A stretch of DNA of 64,000 bases from Gammaproteobacteria bacterium (GCA_024234995.1 JACKNF010000005.1:1-64000), one strand, 5' to 3'. Numbered from the stretch's first letter, positions 42,948-51,673 are shown. The notes: generated from the letters alone by a model not told the origin. Made by a program: numbers and translations.

Positions 42948-44303
42948 TTAGCCTGTTGGCAACGAGATACCCGTCAATTTCTTGAACAGCGTTACCGCAT
43001 AGGAATCGGTCATACCGGACACAAAATCGGTAATCGCCAGCACCCGGCGGTAAGGATCGCCGCTGGGACGACGGCCAGGGCCGGTAAACGGTTCCGGAAT
43101 CAGATGGATCAACATCCGGCTGCGCGACGACGCCTGCGGGCCATGCATGGCAAGATCATTGACCGTGGTGACAAACGCCTCAAGCAGACCCCCTAACACT
43201 TCAAAACCCGCTGCCTCCACTTCGACGACCGGTTTAGAGACATAGACCTGGTTCTCGCCACACTCTTTTAGCGCCTGCATCGCGCCGGCGGCGGGGATAG
43301 CATCCAGAAGTTCTCCCGGAAAAGCACCGGCCAGGATTGCGTCTTCATGGCGCATAAAGCATTGATGCACTTGATCGATAATGGTGCCGATGGCCTTAGC
43401 GCGCAGGTATTCGATTTTCTCCTTGGATCGCGTGATGTGCTCCATCTTGCGCCGGGCGCGGTCCGCTTCGCCGGTCAGCGGCAGCAACAAATCACATACA
43501 TCCTCAAAGCGCATTTGCTGCAATCGAAAAGCATCCTCCACGTCAATGATCCGGTAGCAGATGTCATCCGCTGCTTCGACCAGATAAGCCAGTGGATGGC
43601 GGCTCCAGGCACCCGGCAACACTGGCTCCAGCCCCAATTGGCCAGCGACTTCGGCGAATAAATCCGTGTCGTCCTGATAGAAACCGAATTTTTTGAAGGC
43701 GATGCCAGATGGCGGTTCCGCAGGGAGCGACGAAGCACAGGGGTATTTGGTAAACGTGCCCAGTGTGGCGCAGGTCAGTTGCATGCCGCCGGGATTATCG
43801 GGGCTTTGCAGGCGCGCGATGATGCGGAAGCCCTGAGCGTTACCCTCGAAACGCAGGAAATCCTGGCGCTGAGACTCCGTCAATGATTCCAGCACCGCCT
43901 GGCCGGTCGCGGAAGCGGTAAACCACAAGCGGATGGCATCTTCGCCCGCGTGGCCAAACGGTGGATTGCCGATATCGTGGGCCAGGCAAGCGGCGGCGAC
44001 GACAGCGCCAAAATCCTGCGGATAGACGCTCTTCAATCCATGCCGCTTGATGACGCTGTCGCCGACCATCGTGCCGAGCGAACGGCCCACGCTGGAGACT
44101 TCCAGGCTATGGGTCAGCCGGGTACGGACGTAATCGCTCTGGGACAGTGGAAAAACTTGGGTTTTGTCTTGCAAGCGCCGGAACGCCGAAGAAAACACGA
44201 TACGGTCGAAATCGCGCTGAAAATCGGTGCGGGCCTCGCTGTCAGGGTGCGGGCGGGCCAAGCCCAAACGGGTGCGGGAGAGCAAGCAATTCCAATCCAT
44301 CAT
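42948..44303 (-). CDS. dgt: deoxyguanosine triphosphate triphosphohydrolase (dGTPase) family
   Basis: The 451-residue HD-domain enzyme hydrolyses dNTPs to deoxynucleosides and triphosphate. It has FSSAFRRLQDKTQVFPL, the metal-binding His65 in TRLTHSLEVS, the H109-D110 pair in CLAHDIGNPPFGHAGE, and a further Asp in YLVEAADDICYRIID. Length is in the range of bacterial Dgt (E. coli 505), so it may be the shorter, broad-specificity type. ATG at 44303 or 44300. It lies 80 bp downstream of the TPR/NTPase gene pair, on the same strand. Dgt enzymes can also limit phage replication by depleting dNTPs. Confidence 0.93.
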   Translation of the reverse strand: MMDWNCLLSRTRLGLARPHPDSEARTDFQRDFDRIVFSSAFRRLQDKTQVFPLSQSDYVRTRLTHSLEVSSVGRSLGTMVGDSVIKRHGLKSVYPQDFGAVVAAACLAHDIGNPPFGHAGEDAIRLWFTASATGQAVLESLTESQRQDFLRFEGNAQGFRIIARLQSPDNPGGMQLTCATLGTFTKYPCASSLPAEPPSGIAFKKFGFYQDDTDLFAEVAGQLGLEPVLPGAWSRHPLAYLVEAADDICYRIIDVEDAFRLQQMRFEDVCDLLLPLTGEADRARRKMEHITRSKEKIEYLRAKAIGTIIDQVHQCFMRHEDAILAGAFPGELLDAIPAAGAMQALKECGENQVYVSKPVVEVEAAGFEVLGGLLEAFVTTVNDLAMHGPQASSRSRMLIHLIPEPFTGPGRRPSGDPYRRVLAITDFVSGMTDSYAVTLFKKLTGISLPTG

Positions 44304-44383
44304 GATGGTTGAGGCAAGCCTTCGCTGAAAATGACAAGGTTAAGGATAGCCGGGAATTAAGGTGGAGGTTTGCAATCCATCGT

Positions 44384-45646
44384 TTAGATCATTTTTTCCT
44401 CAACATCGGCCAGCCAGCTTGCGTATTCTTGACCGGGAAAAACGTGGTCGAGCCGGCGCAGCAAGGCCACCGCTTCGCAATAAGCGTTCCGCGCCTCCTC
44501 CAGCCGGCCCAGGGCGCGCGCGGCGTCGCCCACCCGGTCCAGCGACACGCTCAGGTCGCGCAGCACTTCGGGCGTGTCCCCCAGCCGCCGGCGCAAGTCC
44601 CGCCTCACCCCCAGGCTTTCGGCGTAAGCCCGCTCCGCCTCCTCCAGCCGGCCCAGGGCGCGCGCGGCGTCGCCCACCTTGTTGAGCGACACGCTCAGGT
44701 CGCGCAGCACTTCGGGCGTGTCCCCCAGCCGCCGGCGCAAGTCCCGCATCACCCCCAGGCTTTCGGCGTAAGCCCGCTCCGCCTCCTCCAGCCGGCCCAG
44801 GGCGCTCGCGGCGTCGCCCACCCAACCCAGCGCGATGCTGAGAGAACGTGGATCGGATTCACTCCCTCGCCGCGAGAGAGTCAGCACCTCGTTGGCAATG
44901 GCATAGGCTTCATCGATTCGCCGCTGGCCGAGAAGGAAATCAATGGCGTGCCAGCCGGCATTCAACACATTGGGATCGCTGCCGCCCTTGCGCCGCACAC
45001 GACGCCATTCAGTGACCAGTGGATGGTCGGGAAAACGCGGCTGGAATGGATGCAGGAGCTTGCGAAGCAGCCGGCGCCACCAGCTCTTGGATGGTTCGGC
45101 AACGGCAAAAGGGCTTTCTGCAATGACCGATGTGCCTTCGGTCATTGCCATTGCCGCCGCGACTTCCAGGCTGAAATCGCGGATGAACCAAAGATCGGGC
45201 GCAATCTGCCGCGCTTGGGCCTGCCAGCCTTGCGGCAGGATCAAGATCAGGGGACGCCCCAATCGCCGGCGCAGCAGCTCCCGGTGTTCGTTCAGGCGGG
45301 CGAGGATCAGCGTCCGCGCCCGATCCCAAGCCTCGTCGCCGGTGTGATCGTGCAACTCGATCCAGAGCGGCGCGGCCATGTCGTCGAGCAGGGCCAGCGA
45401 TTCCCGTACCCGGTGCAGGATGTCATCCAGAGCGGCGGCAGGTGAGGCCGGTTGCAGGGTTTCCAGTTTGGAGACCTGACTCTGATAGACACGCTCTAAT
45501 CGCCAGCGAAAGGCGTCGGCCACACGCGGGTTGGCGGCGAACAGAAATCCCAAGGCGAAACCTTGGGACCAATCAAGATGATGGCGAAGCCGAAGCCAAG
45601 CATTTTCGGCTTCGGGGCCGAGATCGATGGATTGGGGATCAATCAA
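44384..45646 (-). CDS. iSTAND-like / 48-residue TPR-like repeat protein
   Basis: The 420-residue protein has two parts. Residues 1 to about 165 contain WLRLRHHLDWSQGFALGFLF, LILARLNEHRELLRRRLGRP and PDLWFIRDFSLEV. This resembles the N-terminal module that I associate with inactive STAND-type (iSTAND) regions of TPR proteins in bacterial conflict systems; no Walker motifs are seen. After a linker (about 165-225), TPR-like repeats run from about residue 230 to the end; units 277-324 and 325-372 differ at only three residues. It starts with TTG at 45646, overlapping the NTPase gene by eight bases, with no good ribosome binding site, so it is probably translationally coupled. Exact function unknown. 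Confidence 0.78.
   Translation of the reverse strand: MIDPQSIDLGPEAENAWLRLRHHLDWSQGFALGFLFAANPRVADAFRWRLERVYQSQVSKLETLQPASPAAALDDILHRVRESLALLDDMAAPLWIELHDHTGDEAWDRARTLILARLNEHRELLRRRLGRPLILILPQGWQAQARQIAPDLWFIRDFSLEVAAAMAMTEGTSVIAESPFAVAEPSKSWWRRLLRKLLHPFQPRFPDHPLVTEWRRVRRKGGSDPNVLNAGWHAIDFLLGQRRIDEAYAIANEVLTLSRRGSESDPRSLSIALGWVGDAASALGRLEEAERAYAESLGVMRDLRRRLGDTPEVLRDLSVSLNKVGDAARALGRLEEAERAYAESLGVRRDLRRRLGDTPEVLRDLSVSLDRVGDAARALGRLEEARNAYCEAVALLRRLDHVFPGQEYASWLADVEEKMI
44501..44824. repeat. 144-bp coding tandem repeat (two near-identical copies plus partial)
   Basis: Copies start at 44501 and 44645, and a diverging third at 44789. By eye the first two differ at about five of 144 positions. 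Each unit encodes 48 residues of the TPR-like protein. Such identity between adjacent copies points to recent duplication or ongoing gene conversion. Confidence 0.9.
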
Positions 45647-46925
45647 GGCTGCCGCGGATCAACGGATGCACGTCGTACCAATCCTGGCCGTTACGGTAAT
45701 TCAGCACCAGGTGGGTGTCGAAATACCCGGCCAGCCGGGAGAGCAGTTCCTTGTTTTGCAATTCGGCTTGTTTGCTAGCGTTGATCTTGCGCAACCAGAC
45801 CTTGTCGTCTTCGGCGATGGGCAGCATCTCCCGCTGGAGCTTGTTCTCGGCATCCTCGATCAGCCGGTTGGCCACGGGCAATTCGCCTCCGTCCGGCATG
45901 GAAGCGCTGATCAACACTTCCCGGATCAGGCGGAAGAAATCGCGCAAGTCGCCGCCGGTAGCACAGGCCATCCGCCGCAACTGCGTTTCGGAAAATATCT
46001 GTTCCCACTCCGGGCAACGCTTGCCAACGATCTTTTTCAAGACCGCCAAGCCGCGTGTGTCCTCGGAACCGTCCTGGTGAAACACATGCACGCTGGGCAG
46101 ATTTTCTGCGATATTTCCGCCCAGATACCGCCCCAGTCCCGGCGCTAGCGGAATGAGATAGGGCGGGATGGTGTAAATGACATGCAGTAGATCCAGGCGC
46201 AGGCTGCCGGCGTGAACGGAAAACAAGTTTTCCACGCTGTCGTACACGGTCTTGGCCTCCGCCCCCACGCCGCGAATCTGCTCGATGGAATCCAGCAGCA
46301 ACACCACTTTCCGGTCCGGGTCGCGGTATTTTTTGCGGACCAGTTCGACTGCTTCCGCCCCGAACCGATGGGCTTCCTTCACCAGCCGCGCCACATGGCC
46401 GCGAAGATATTGCTGTAGCTTCTGCTTGAAAGCCGGGTCGTCCTTGAGGCTGGCTTTCAGTTCGAGGCCATCGGCCCCGGCACCGAATTCCTCGATCCTG
46501 ACTTCCTTATTGACGAAATCAATCATACGTTCCCAAAAACCGCGCTGACCGGGATTCACGCCATACAGTTTTTCGATCTCATCGCTCAAACCGCCCATGA
46601 CCGCCATGAAAAAATCGCTGATCTCCACTGGCGTCGTCAGGTTCAAATAATCCCGCATGTCGCAGAGAAAGACGATATGCCCATCCTGCTCCAGGCAGGT
46701 CTTGAGCCGGCGCAAGCCGGTGCTTTTGCCGCTGCCGCGCTGCCCGGATAGCAGATTGACGCTGGCCGCCTCGCTCCAGTTGATGTGCTGGCGCAAATGG
46801 GCAATCGGGTCTTCGCTGGGGTCCTCCTCCAAATAGGGAACGTAATAGGGGTCCGTTGGGTCCAGCGGCTGATCCTTGAGATTTTGATAAAACCGTTTGA
46901 GCAAGGCTTCGTGGTCGTGGTGCAT
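45639..46925 (-). CDS. P-loop NTPase partner of the TPR protein
   Basis: The 428-residue protein carries a Walker A motif G61-QRGSGKST and a Walker B region VVLLLDSIEQ (about 207-216, with Asp212 and Glu215). Between them is a helical insertion (about 115-200). Further on, a CATGGDLRDFFRLI segment resembles the sensor region of ORC/STAND-type AAA ATPases, and the protein ends with YRNGQDWYDVHPLIRG. There is no signal peptide or membrane segment. This looks like a STAND-like or ORC-like signalling NTPase (inferred); I do not recognise a named family. It begins with ATG at 46925, 70 bp after yheS, and its end overlaps the TPR gene by eight bases. Confidence 0.8.
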   Translation of the reverse strand: MHHDHEALLKRFYQNLKDQPLDPTDPYYVPYLEEDPSEDPIAHLRQHINWSEAASVNLLSGQRGSGKSTGLRRLKTCLEQDGHIVFLCDMRDYLNLTTPVEISDFFMAVMGGLSDEIEKLYGVNPGQRGFWERMIDFVNKEVRIEEFGAGADGLELKASLKDDPAFKQKLQQYLRGHVARLVKEAHRFGAEAVELVRKKYRDPDRKVVLLLDSIEQIRGVGAEAKTVYDSVENLFSVHAGSLRLDLLHVIYTIPPYLIPLAPGLGRYLGGNIAENLPSVHVFHQDGSEDTRGLAVLKKIVGKRCPEWEQIFSETQLRRMACATGGDLRDFFRLIREVLISASMPDGGELPVANRLIEDAENKLQREMLPIAEDDKVWLRKINASKQAELQNKELLSRLAGYFDTHLVLNYRNGQDWYDVHPLIRGSLD

Positions 46926-46995
46926 GATTCAATTTCACCGGCGGTCCGGAGGGTTCGCCAAGGATGACGGACGGGCGGATGGAACCATCGGACGG

Positions 46996-48915
46996 CTAAT
47001 CGTTGGCCGCCAGCGCTTCCAGTTCTTCGTGCAAGTCCAGCCATTCTGCTTCGAGCTGTTCCAATTCGCTGCCAATCTGGCCTTGGCGCAACAGCATGTC
47101 CTTGAGCCGGTACTTGTTGGCGTCATTGTAACTATGCGGCTCGGCAAGTGTGTTTTCAATGGTGGTTTTCTCAGCATGCAACTGTTCCATCCGCTGTTCC
47201 AGCTTTTTGACACGCTGTTCCAGCGGCTTGCGTTTGATAGCGAGTTGCTGGCGGCGCTCCGCTTCCTGCCGCTTCTGATCGCGGCGTTCAGCGGCGTTGC
47301 CGCTATTGCCGGTGGCGCGTGGCGCAGTGTCCCGGCTGGCGGCCCGCTGCTGTTCGTTCAGCCAGTTGCGGTAATCGTCTAGATCACCGTCGAACGGCTG
47401 CGCCCGGCCTTCCGCCACCAGTAGAAACTCGTCGGTGACGGTGCGCAATAAATGCCGGTCGTGCGAAACCACGATCAGCGCGCCCTGATAATCCTGCAAG
47501 GCCAAGGTCAGGGCATGGCGCATGTCCAAATCGAGATGGTTGGTCGGTTCGTCCAGCAGCAACAGATTAGGCCGCTGCCAGATCAGCAGCGCCAGCGCCA
47601 GCCGGGCCTTTTCCCCGCCGGAGAAGGGCGCCACCGGCTCCAGCGCCCGGTCGCCGTTGAAACCGAAGCCGCCGATAAAATTGCGTAACGCCTGCTCGCT
47701 GGCGCGTTCGTCCAGCTTTTGCAGGTGCCGCAGCGCGCTCCAATCGGGCCGCAGCTGCTCCAACTGATGCTGGGCGAAATAGCCGATGGCGAGACCCTGC
47801 CCGGTTTCGATCCGCCCGGCCAACGGCGGCAGCAAACCAGCCAGCAGCTTGATCAAGGTCGATTTACCCGCGCCGTTCGGGCCGAGCAACCCCAGCCGCG
47901 CCCCGGAACCGATAACCAAATTGACGTTGCTCAATATCGTGCGCTCACCGTAGCCCGCCGCGGCTTTCTCGACCGCCAGCAGCGGATTGGGTAAGCGTTC
48001 CGGTCCGGCGAACCCAAATGAGAACGGAGAATCCACATGGGCAGCAGCGATCCGCTCCATCCGCTCCAGCGCCTTGATACGGCTCTGGGCTTGCCGGGCT
48101 TTGGTGGCCTTGGCGCGAAAGCGGGTGATGAAGCTTTCCAGATGGGCAATTTCCCGCTGCTGCTTCTCATAGGCCGATTGCTGCAAAGCCAGCCGCGCCG
48201 CGCGCTGGTCCTCGAAAGCAGCGTAGTTGCCGGTATAGAGCGTGATGCGCTGCTGGCCGATGTGGACGATGTGATCAGCCACGTTGTCCAGCACGTCGCG
48301 ATCGTGGGAGATCAGCAGCAGGGTACCCGGATAGGCGCGCAGCCATTGTTCCAGCCACAGCACGGCGTCGAGATCGAGGTGGTTGGTCGGCTCGTCCAGC
48401 AACAGCAGGTCGGAGCGGCACATCAGCGCCTGAGCCAAGTTGAGCCGCACCCGCCAGCCACCGGAGAATTCGGCGACCGGCCATTCCAACTGACGGGCGG
48501 CAAAACCCAGCCCGGCCATCAGCTTACTGGCGCGGGCGCGGGCGCTGTAGCCCCCGATGCTGTCGAAGCGGGCGTGCAATTCCGCCTGCCGCGTGCCGTC
48601 GTGAGCCGCCTCAGCGGCTTGCAAGCCGCTTTCGATCTGGCGCAGCTCGGCATCGCCGTCCAGCACGAATTCCAGCGCCGGCACTGGCAATGCCGGGGTT
48701 TCCTGGGCAACGTGGGCCAGTGTCCAGCCCGGCGGCATATCGAGACTGCCAGCATCAGGATGTAATTCATCGCGCAGCAGGGCGAACAGCGTGGATTTGC
48801 CGCTGCCATTGGCGCCGGTCACCCCAACCTTCCAGCCGGGATACACGGTCAGCGACACATTATCGAACAGCGGCTTGCCGCCGCGTTGCAGGGAGAGTTG
48901 ACGGAGAGTAAGCAT
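46996..48915 (-). CDS. yheS: ABC-F family ATPase YheS
   Basis: The 639-residue soluble protein has two ABC domains. It starts MLTLRQLSLQRGGKPLFDNV, with Walker A GANGSGKSTL and GPNGAGKSTL, signature motifs FSGGWRVRL and FSGGEKARL, and Walker B LLLDEPTNHLD twice. The linker carries the inter-domain helices, and a C-terminal coiled coil (RREQ/KRQEAERRQQ-type) follows. This fits YheS of the ABC-F family, which acts on stalled ribosomes. It is the first gene of the minus-strand run yheS, NTPase, TPR, dgt, though 70 bp separates it from the NTPase gene. Confidence 0.93.
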   Translation of the reverse strand: MLTLRQLSLQRGGKPLFDNVSLTVYPGWKVGVTGANGSGKSTLFALLRDELHPDAGSLDMPPGWTLAHVAQETPALPVPALEFVLDGDAELRQIESGLQAAEAAHDGTRQAELHARFDSIGGYSARARASKLMAGLGFAARQLEWPVAEFSGGWRVRLNLAQALMCRSDLLLLDEPTNHLDLDAVLWLEQWLRAYPGTLLLISHDRDVLDNVADHIVHIGQQRITLYTGNYAAFEDQRAARLALQQSAYEKQQREIAHLESFITRFRAKATKARQAQSRIKALERMERIAAAHVDSPFSFGFAGPERLPNPLLAVEKAAAGYGERTILSNVNLVIGSGARLGLLGPNGAGKSTLIKLLAGLLPPLAGRIETGQGLAIGYFAQHQLEQLRPDWSALRHLQKLDERASEQALRNFIGGFGFNGDRALEPVAPFSGGEKARLALALLIWQRPNLLLLDEPTNHLDLDMRHALTLALQDYQGALIVVSHDRHLLRTVTDEFLLVAEGRAQPFDGDLDDYRNWLNEQQRAASRDTAPRATGNSGNAAERRDQKRQEAERRQQLAIKRKPLEQRVKKLEQRMEQLHAEKTTIENTLAEPHSYNDANKYRLKDMLLRQGQIGSELEQLEAEWLDLHEELEALAAND

Positions 48916-49023
48916 AACGCCCAGTTTACCAGCTGGCCGATGATAACGGGATTCAATTCATGACAGGACTCACTACAATCAAATCTTACCCAACGGCTGT
49001 TCACATGCTTTGAATGCCATCCC

Positions 49024-49767
49024 ATGACCGATCAGGAACTTTTGCGCTACAGCCGGCAGATCCTGCTGCCGGCATTCGATATTGAAGGCCAGGAACAACT
49101 GCGCAAATCCCATGCGCTGATCATCGGTCTAGGCGGACTCGGCTCGCCAGCGGCCATGTACCTGGCCGCTGCGGGAACAGGCCGGCTGACCTTGGTCGAT
49201 TTCGACACAGTCGACCTGTCCAATCTGCAACGGCAGATCATTCACCGCACCGCCGATCTTGGCCGGCCCAAGGCCGAGTCAGCGCGGGACACGCTGCTGG
49301 CGCTCAATCCCCTCATTGAAGTGACTGCCATTCCAAAGGCGCTCGATGAAGCGGAATTACTGGCGCATGTGCGGCAAGCAGACGTAGTGATAGATGCCTG
49401 TGACAATTTACCCGCCCGGCTGGCGATTAACGCCGCCTGTATCAAGGCCGGAACGCCGCTGGTGACCGGCGCAGCGATCCGGTTGGAGGGACAAGTGCTG
49501 GTCTGGCGGCCCGGCGGCGAAGGCGCCTGTTACCGTTGCTTGTACCGTAAGGCTGAGATGCCTCCCGAAACCTGCGCACAGACCGGCATCCTGGCTCCAG
49601 TGGTTGGGATTATCGGCAGCCTTCAGGCTACCGAGGCAATCAAGGTGTTGACGCATCTGGGCGAACCACTGGAAGGACGTCTGCTGTTACTGGACGCCGC
49701 GCGCATGGAATGGCGGACGATGCATGTCCGGCGCTGGCCGCAATGTCCAGCGTGTGGATGCGCGTAG
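49024..49767 (+). CDS. MoeB/ThiF-type E1-like adenylyltransferase
   Basis: The 247-residue enzyme adenylates the C-terminal glycine of a ubiquitin-like sulfur carrier (MoaD or ThiS). It has RYSRQILLPAFDIEGQEQL, the ATP-binding IIGLGGLGSPAAMYLAAAG, VDFDTVDLSNLQRQI and two zinc-binding CxxC pairs (CYRC and CPAC). No C-terminal rhodanese domain is present, so it is of the E. coli MoeB/ThiF length. No mo- or thi- genes are nearby, so the carrier cannot be decided. It starts at the ATG at 49024. Confidence 0.88.
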   Translation: MTDQELLRYSRQILLPAFDIEGQEQLRKSHALIIGLGGLGSPAAMYLAAAGTGRLTLVDFDTVDLSNLQRQIIHRTADLGRPKAESARDTLLALNPLIEVTAIPKALDEAELLAHVRQADVVIDACDNLPARLAINAACIKAGTPLVTGAAIRLEGQVLVWRPGGEGACYRCLYRKAEMPPETCAQTGILAPVVGIIGSLQATEAIKVLTHLGEPLEGRLLLLDAARMEWRTMHVRRWPQCPACGCA

Positions 49768-49772
49768 CAAGC

Positions 49773-49808
49773 GGGAATCAAGGGAATCAAGGGAATCAAG
49801 GGAATCAA
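49773..49808. repeat. 9-bp tandem repeat GGGAATCAA x4
   Basis: Four perfect contiguous copies of GGGAATCAA lie 5 bp after the stop of the MoeB/ThiF-type gene. Perfect identity suggests slippage and possible length variation between strains. Confidence 0.9.
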
Positions 49809-49963
49809 GAAACACCCCAGAGATTCACAAGAAAAAATAGAATCATAGCCACCCTAAGACCAGGCAGCGCCTATGGTGAGATGCCGGTTAGTCTCATAGG
49901 AGCTAGAGCCACGCTGGCCAATAGCCATGACATTGGCCATCAGGATCGCTATGCTTGCGGGCC

Positions 49964-50788
49964 ATGAATCAAACCATCCCTTCCCGTTTGCGTCAGCGCC
50001 GGCACCACGGGCGCTGGGTATTTGATACGCTGGCATTCCTGATTGTATTGCTGGGGTTGGGCTGGATCATCGCCGAAGGCGCCAGCGCCCTGCACTATAA
50101 CTGGCAATGGTACCGGATTCCGCAATATCTCTACCGGATCGAGGAAGGCGTATTTTACCCTGGTCCGCTGTTGCGCGGGCTGGGTGTGACGCTGGAATTG
50201 ACCATTTGGAGTTTACTGCTGACCCTGATTTTCGGCCTGATAGCGGCCCTGCTACAGCGTTCACCGTCTTGGGCGGGCCATGCGGTAGCCCGGATTTACG
50301 TCGAAATCGTCCGCAATACTCCGCTGCTGGTGCAAATCTACCTGGTTTACTTCATCCTGGCGCCGATCTTGGGTCTGGATCGCTTCGTGGCTGCGGTATT
50401 GGCGCTGGCCATTTTCGAGGGTGCGTTTGCAGCAGAAATCTTCCGCGCTGGGATCGAGGCCATTCCTAAAGGCCAGTGGGAAGCCGCCCGCTCGCTGGGC
50501 TTGCCGTCCCACACCGTTCACCGGCTGGTGATCCTGCCCCAAGCCATCCGCCTGGTACTGCCGCCGCTGACCGGGCTGGCTGTGTCGCTCATCAAACATT
50601 CTGCTTTGGTCAGTGTCATCGCAGTCGCCGATCTAACCACAGAGGGGCGTAACCTGATCGCTGACACTTTCATGACCTTTGAACTCTGGTTTACGGTGGC
50701 TGCTCTCTATCTGGTCTTGACCACCAGCCTGTCACTGCTGGTCAGCAGGCTGGAGCGCCGCCTGCCCATGCGTAGCGCTGGGCATTGA
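49964..50788 (+). CDS. polar amino-acid ABC transporter permease (first of pair)
   Basis: The 274-residue inner-membrane protein is a HisM/GlnP-type permease. It has an N-terminal helix (about 20-45), a periplasmic stretch with a NWQWYRIPQYLY segment, and the permease core with RNTPLLVQIYLVYF and the EAA loop IEAIPKGQWEAARSLGLP. The extended N-terminus matches the AapQ/general amino-acid permease type. The partner permease follows 3 bp later, but no binding protein or ATPase gene is near. An in-frame TTG at 49955 would add three residues. Confidence 0.9.
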   Translation: MNQTIPSRLRQRRHHGRWVFDTLAFLIVLLGLGWIIAEGASALHYNWQWYRIPQYLYRIEEGVFYPGPLLRGLGVTLELTIWSLLLTLIFGLIAALLQRSPSWAGHAVARIYVEIVRNTPLLVQIYLVYFILAPILGLDRFVAAVLALAIFEGAFAAEIFRAGIEAIPKGQWEAARSLGLPSHTVHRLVILPQAIRLVLPPLTGLAVSLIKHSALVSVIAVADLTTEGRNLIADTFMTFELWFTVAALYLVLTTSLSLLVSRLERRLPMRSAGH

Positions 50789-50791
50789 ACC

Positions 50792-51673
50792 ATGCCGCCA
50801 CGCCAGCCCCGGTTCCGTCAATTAGACCTGCTCATTCTGGTTGCCGTTCTGGCGCTGATCAGCTATGTCCTCTACCGGGTGCAATTCCATTTTCACTACA
50901 ATTGGAACTGGCAGTTAATTCCCGGCTATTTCGCGCGTTATGAACCCGATTCAGGGAACTGGGTGTTGAATCTGCTCGGGCAAGGCTTTCTGGTAACGGT
51001 GCGGCTGGCGATTTGGGGCGGGCTGCTGGCGGCGCTAGCCGGAGGCGCTTTAGGGGTGTGCCGGGTAGCGCACAGCCTATTTTTGCGGCTGCTCAGCCTG
51101 GCTTACATTGGGCTAATCCGCAACACTCCCCCGCTGGTATTCATCTTTATCTTCTATTTCTTCATCAGCAGCCAGCTCATGCCGCTGCTGGATATAGAAA
51201 GCTGGATCGCGGACGCCGGGCCGGGCACTTTAAAAGGGCTGATATTCTTATTCGGCCCGCTGGAGCTGTTACCCAATTTTCTATCCGGACTCATCTGCCT
51301 GGCGCTGTTCGAAAGCGCTTACGTTTCTGAGATTATCCGCGCCGGTATTGAAGCTGTACCGCAAGGCCAATGGGAAGCAGCCCGGGCGCTGGGAATGCAT
51401 TCGGGTCAGGCGATGAGCAAAATTGTTTTGCCGCAGGCACTCGCCAAGATGGTCCCGCCGCTGGCTGGCCAGTTCATCTCACTCATTAAGGATTCGTCAT
51501 TAATCTCACTCATTTCCATCCAGGAACTCACCTTTACCGGAACTGAGCTGGCAGTGTCCTCCGGACGGGTGTTTGAGGTGTGGCTGACAGTAGGGGCGTT
51601 ATATTTTGTGTTGTGCTTCGGATTAGCGCGGCTGTTTGGGCGTCTGGAACGGCGGTTGAGCCGATACCACTAA
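50792..51673 (+). CDS. polar amino-acid ABC transporter permease (second of pair)
   Basis: The 293-residue partner permease resembles AapM. It has several transmembrane helices, a RNTPPLVFIFIFYF segment, and the EAA loop IEAVPQGQWEAARALGMHSG. It starts three bases after the first permease, so translation is coupled. The two should form the membrane core of an importer for glutamate, glutamine or similar amino acids (family inference); specificity cannot be read without the binding protein. A hairpin lies 61 bp downstream. Confidence 0.9.
   Translation: MPPRQPRFRQLDLLILVAVLALISYVLYRVQFHFHYNWNWQLIPGYFARYEPDSGNWVLNLLGQGFLVTVRLAIWGGLLAALAGGALGVCRVAHSLFLRLLSLAYIGLIRNTPPLVFIFIFYFFISSQLMPLLDIESWIADAGPGTLKGLIFLFGPLELLPNFLSGLICLALFESAYVSEIIRAGIEAVPQGQWEAARALGMHSGQAMSKIVLPQALAKMVPPLAGQFISLIKDSSLISLISIQELTFTGTELAVSSGRVFEVWLTVGALYFVLCFGLARLFGRLERRLSRYH

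Noticed and set aside
44400..44825. A second minus-strand open frame within the repeat region
   Set aside because: Gly/Arg/Pro-rich translation caused by the 144-bp repeats in another frame; no start signal.
44309..45445. A 378-codon open frame on the plus strand opposite the TPR-like gene
   Set aside because: It mirrors the GC-rich, repetitive sense gene; its translation is rich in R, P, Q and H with periodic repeats and no recognisable domain. The minus-strand gene has the coherent family features.
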